Of a DNA stretch of 64,000 bases, positions 59,901-64,000 are shown piece after piece. The stretch spans positions 1,798,001 to 1,862,000 of the forward strand of contig NW_027469083.1 in NCBI RefSeq assembly GCF_051020765.1, read 5' to 3'. Position numbers and translations under genes: made by a program. The number at the start of each line of letters is the position of its first letter. Position 1 is the first letter of the stretch. The notes under the pieces are model-generated. The model saw only the letters and a list, made by a program, of their open reading frames with translations, had not been told where the DNA came from and did not search any database. The stretch comes from Lasioglossum baleicum. Lineage: Eukaryota > Arthropoda > Insecta > Hymenoptera > Halictidae.

Positions 59901-62900
59901 CCTCAGACTGTGTGTTCATAACTGGCCCTAGGAGGATCGCAGTGCCACCACTGCGAGGAGGCCCAGGACTCTGCGCGGCATACGCTGGAAGAATGTCCAG
60001 CGTGGTCGGCACCGCGCAGAGACCTAAGGGGCGTTATTGGGATGGACCTCCCGTTGCCGGTCGTGGTCGACCACATGATCGGCAGCGAGAGGTCAAGAGC
60101 AGCGATTGGCTCCTTCTGCGAGATTGTGATAACGCAGAAGGAGGCAGCGGAGAGGGAGAGGGAAGCCGACCCGCTCTCCGCCAGGAGGCTAGCATCGGCG
60201 GGGCAACCCCGACGAGGCCGACGGCCCCCGTAAGGGGCCGCAGACGTAATGGCGGCGGTGGTACTACTTAGTACTTCCACCGCCGCCAAGGGGGGCTGGC
60301 CGTTAAGGCGCCCCCGAGGTGGACAGGTCGCGCGGGGCGAGGTGGGGCAATAATCCCCTCCCCCCCCCTCTACAAAGATGCGAACTGCCGGTCGACCCCC
60401 TCCTTTTATTTTATAATATTTCATTTTACTCTATATTATAAATTTTATCTTTATCTTTTATTCCCCTTTATTTTGCCCCCCTTCTTATGTTTGTTGTGTT
60501 TTGTCCATTGTATTTATTTACTTATTATTATTTATTTATTTATTGACTTTTATTTTATCTATTTTATCTATACACCTTTTCAATTATTGATTTTATCTTT
60601 TATTTTATCATATTTTTAAGTTTTATGCGGGTTGACCAGGGGGGTGGGACGGGGGGAGCGGACAGACGCGAGCCCGATCTCGCCTCTGTCCCCTCCTTGT
60701 CGCGGCGGAAAAAAATACAATGCAGCGTGTACGAGTATTTGCACATGTATAAAAATCGGATGGCGCGGCAACAAAAATTCTAAATTATACAGCACAAGTT
60801 GCAGCAATGCATGCGCATAAGTTAAATTACCTGCATACCGCCGTTTCCTCAAACTGTGTGTTCATAACTGGCACTAGGAGGATCGCAGTGCCACCACTGC
60901 GAGGAGGCCCAGGACTCTGCGCGGCATACGCTGGAAGAATGTCCAGCGTGGTCGGCACCGCGCAGAGACCTAGGGGGCATTATTGGGATGGACCTCCCGT
61001 TGCCGGTCGTGGTCGACCACATGATCGGCAGCGAGAGGTCAAGAGCAGCGATTGGCTCCTTCTGCGAGATTGTGATAACGCAGAAGGAAGCAGCGGAGAG
61101 GGAGAGGGAAGCCGACCCGCTCTCCGCCAGGAGGCTAGCATCGGCGGGGCAACCCCGACGAGGCCGACGGCCCCCGTAAGGGGCCGCAGACGTAATGGCG
61201 GCGGTGGTACTACTTAGTACTTCCACCGCCGCCAAGGGGGCTGGCCGTTAAGGCGCCCCCGAGGTGGACAGGTCGCGGGGGGCGAGGTGGTGCAATAATC
61301 CCCTCCCCCCCTCTACAAAGATGCGACCTTCCGGTCGACCCCCCTCCTTTTATTTTATAATATTTCATTTTACTATATATTATAAATTTTATCTTTATCT
61401 TTTATTCCCCTTTATTTTGCCCCCCTTCTTATATTTGTTGTGTTTTGTCCATTGTATTTATTTACTTATTATTATTTATTTATTGACTTTTATTTTATCT
61501 ATTTTATCTATACACCTTTTCAATTATTGATTTTATCTTTTATTTTATCATATTTTTAAGTTTTATGCGGGTTGACCAGGGGGGTGGGACGGGGGGAGGG
61601 GACAGACGCGAGCCCGAACTCGCCTCTGTCCCCTCCTTGTCGCGTGCGGAAAAAAATACAATGCAACGTGTACGAGTATTTGCACATGTATAAAAATCGG
61701 ATGGCGCGGTAACAAAAATTCTAAATTATACAGCACAAGTTGCAGCAATGCATGCGCATAAGTTAAATTACCTGCATACCGCCGTTTCCTCAAACTGTGT
61801 GTTCATAACTGGCACTAGGAGGATCGCAGTGCCACCACCGCGAGGAGGCCCAGGACTCTGCGCGGCATACGCTGGAAGAATGTCCAGCGTGGTCGGCACC
61901 GCGCAGAGACCTAAGGGGCGTTATTGGGATGGTCCTCCCGTTGCCGGTCGTGGTCGACCACATGATCGGCAGCGAGAGGTCAAGAGCAGCGATTGCCTCC
62001 TTCTGCGAGATTGTGATAACGCAGAAGGAGGCAGCGGAGAGGGAGAGGGAAGCCGACCCGCTCTCCGCCAGGAGGCTAGCATCGGCGGGGCAACCCCGAC
62101 GAAGCCGACGGCCCCCGTAAGGGGCCGCAGACGTAATGGCGGCGGTGGTACTACTTAGTACTTCCACCGCCGCCGAGGGGGGCTGGCCGTTAAGGCGCCC
62201 CCGAGGTGGACAGGTCGCGGGGGGCGAGGTGGAGCAATAATCCCCTCCCCCCCCTCTACAAAGATGCGAACTGCCGGTCGACCCCCCTCCTTTTATTTTA
62301 TAATATTTCATTTTACTCTATATTATAAATTTTATCTTTATCTTTTATTCCCCTTTATTTTGCCCCCCCTTCTTATGTTTGTTGTGTTTTGTCCATTGTA
62401 TTTATTTACTTATTATTATTTATTTATTTATTGACTTTTATTTTATCTATTTTATCTATACACCTTTTCAATTATTGATTTTATCTTTTATTTTATCATA
62501 TTTTTAAGTTTTATGCGGGTTGACCAGGGGGGTGGGACGGGGGGAGGGGACAGACGCGATCCCGAACTCGCCTCTGTCCCCTCCTTGTCGCGTGCGGAAA
62601 AAAATACAATGCAGCGTGTACGAGTATTTGCACATGTATAAAAATCGGATGGCGCGGTAACAAAAATTCTAAATTATACAGCACAAGTTGCAGCAATGCA
62701 TGCGCATAAGTTAAATTACCTGCATACCGCCGTTTCCTCAGACTGTGTGTTCATAACTGGCCCTAGGAGGATCGCAGTGCCACCACTGCGAGGAGGCCCA
62801 GGACTCTGCGCGGCATACGCTGGAAGAATGTCCAGCGTGGTCGGCACCGCGCAGAGACCTAAGGGGCGTTATTGGGATGGACTTCCCGTTGCCGGTCGTG

Positions 62901-63543
62901 GTCGACCACATGATCGGCAGCGAGAGGTCAAGAGCAGCGATTGGCTCCTTCTGCGAGATTGTGATAACGCAGAAGGAGGCAGCGGAGAGGGAGAGGGAAG
63001 CCGACCCGCTCTCCGCCAGGAGGCTAGCATCGGCGGGGCAACCCCGACGAGGCCGACGGCCCCCGTGAGGGGCCGCAGACGTCATGGCGGCGGTGGTACT
63101 ACTTAGTACTTCCACCGCGGCCAAGGGGGGCTGGCCGTTAAGGCGCCCCCGAGGTGGACAGGTCGCGGGGGGCGAGGTGGACAGGTCGCGGGGGGCGAGG
63201 TGGGGCAATAATCCCCTCCCCCCCCTCTACAAAGATGCGAACTGCCGGTCGACCCCCTCCTTTTATTTTATAATATTTCATTTTACTCTATATTATAAAT
63301 TTTATCTTTATCTTTTATTCCCCTTTATTTTGCCCCCCTTCTTATGTTTGTTGTGTTTTGTCCATTGTATTTATTTACTTATTATTATTTATTTATTTAT
63401 TGACTTTTATTTTATCTATTTTATCTATACACCTTTTCAATTATTGATTTTATCTTTTATTTTATCATATTTTTAAGTTTTATGCGGGTTGACCAGGGGG
63501 GTGGGACGGGGGGAGCGGACAGACGCGAGCCCGATCTCGCCTC
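56902..63543 (+). repeat. Seven-monomer tandem duplication, copy 2 (6,642 bp)
   Basis: I found no difference from copy 1 at any position I compared. The recombination junction between copies lies between about 56.90 kb (upstream sequence of one unit type, cgcgagcccgatctcg) and 57.04 kb (downstream sequence of another type, aagtgaaatt). After about 63.68 kb the sequence switches to a different unit type, so there is no third copy. Confidence 0.9.
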
Positions 63544-64000
63544 TGTCCCCTCCTTGTCGCGTGCGGAAAAAAATACAATGCAGCGTGTACGAGTATTTGC
63601 ACATGTATAAAAATCGGATGGCGCGGTAACAAAAATTCTAAATTATACAGCACAAGTTGCAGCAATGCATGCGCATAAGTTAAATTACCTGCATACCGCC
63701 GTTTCCTCAGACTGTGTGTTCATAACTGGCCCTAGGAGGATCGCAGTGCCACCACTGCGAGGAGGCCCAGGACTCTGCGCGGCATACGCTGGAAGAATGT
63801 CCAGCGTGGTCGGCACCGCGCAGAGACCTAAGGGGCGTTATTGGGATGGACCTCCCGTTGCCGGTCGTGGTCGACCACATGATCGGCAGCGAGAGGTCAA
63901 GAGCAGCGATTGGCTCCTTCTGCGAGATTGTGATAACGCAGAAGGAGGCAGCGGAGAGGGAGAGGGAAGCCGACCCGCTCTCCGCCAGGAGGCTAGCATC

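Larger units (their letters stand above)
29621..64000 (+). repeat. R1-derived satellite array, block 2 (37 units)
   Basis: Same satellite, same orientation and same phase as block 1. The landmark ATG occurs at 29826, 30774, 31723, 32672, 33619, 34566, 35511, 36458, 37405, 38350, 39297, 40160, 41106, 42053, 42999, 43944, 44890, 45836, 46778, 47724, 48671, 49617, 50562, 51510, 52454, 53400, 54346, 55287 (ATG GTC variant), 56235, 57204, 58152, 59096, 60042, 60988, 61929, 62877 and 63846. Spacing is 941-949 bp, with three exceptions: 863 bp after 39297 (an 83-bp deletion) and 969 bp after both 56235 and 62877 (a 23-bp duplication). The window ends inside a monomer, so the true array end is not seen. 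Confidence 0.97.

Noticed and set aside
1..64000. CRISPR array or phage repeat system
   Set aside because: The repeat unit is ~945 bp without short spacer-repeat structure, and the content is eukaryotic retrotransposon and Helitron-like sequence.
1..64000. Telomeric or subtelomeric TTAGG-type repeats, or 28S rDNA flanks expected for R1 target sites
   Set aside because: No runs of telomeric repeats and no rRNA-like sequence were seen. TTATTGGG occurs once per unit but lies within the R1 codons.

Overview
The window is eukaryotic, non-genic and almost entirely satellite DNA. About 60.7 kb is a head-to-tail array of one monomer of roughly 945 bp (65 copies counted, all in the same orientation). 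A single 3,328-bp composite transposon insertion (26293-29620) interrupts it. I see no intact protein-coding gene, no tRNA or rRNA gene and no CRISPR array.

The GC-rich part of every monomer encodes on the + strand the last ~103 codons of an R1-clade non-LTR retrotransposon ORF2: a CX2CX8HX4C zinc knuckle, then a conserved tail ending at the natural stop codon, then 3' UTR-like sequence with a strong hairpin. The rest of the monomer is a ~220-bp A/T-rich block, a G-quadruplex motif overlapping an 18-bp inverted repeat, and a TATA-like stretch. R1-clade elements are typical of arthropods, so the host is most likely an insect. Hymenoptera is possible, but that is only an impression from the R1 tail.

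Layout: 1-26292 is satellite block 1 (28 R1 remnants). 26293-29620 is the insertion, and 29621-64000 is satellite block 2 (37 R1 remnants). Both window edges cut through a monomer, so the array extends further on both sides. The satellite phase is the same on both sides of the insertion, with only an AA dinucleotide shared.

The array records many unequal exchanges. Adjacent near-identical monomers and blocks with periods of 1, 2, 3, 4, 6 and 7 monomers coexist. The clearest is a 6,642-bp, seven-monomer tandem duplication (about 50.26-56.9 kb against 56.9-63.68 kb) in which every private variant I checked is shared. One event created a perfect 46-bp palindrome in three related monomers; it looks like a replication template switch.

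The insertion contains, left to right: a GCTCGC-rich segment; two adjacent ~880-bp foldback elements flanked by TTAA and built from eight copies of one ~112-bp core in nested inverted arrangement; a frameshifted Pif1-type helicase remnant (probably Helitron-derived) on the - strand; A/T runs; a (CA)14 microsatellite; and a terminal hairpin. The most unusual structures are the nested palindromes, the R1-derived satellite itself, the palindrome-bearing monomers and the very recent 6.6-kb duplication.
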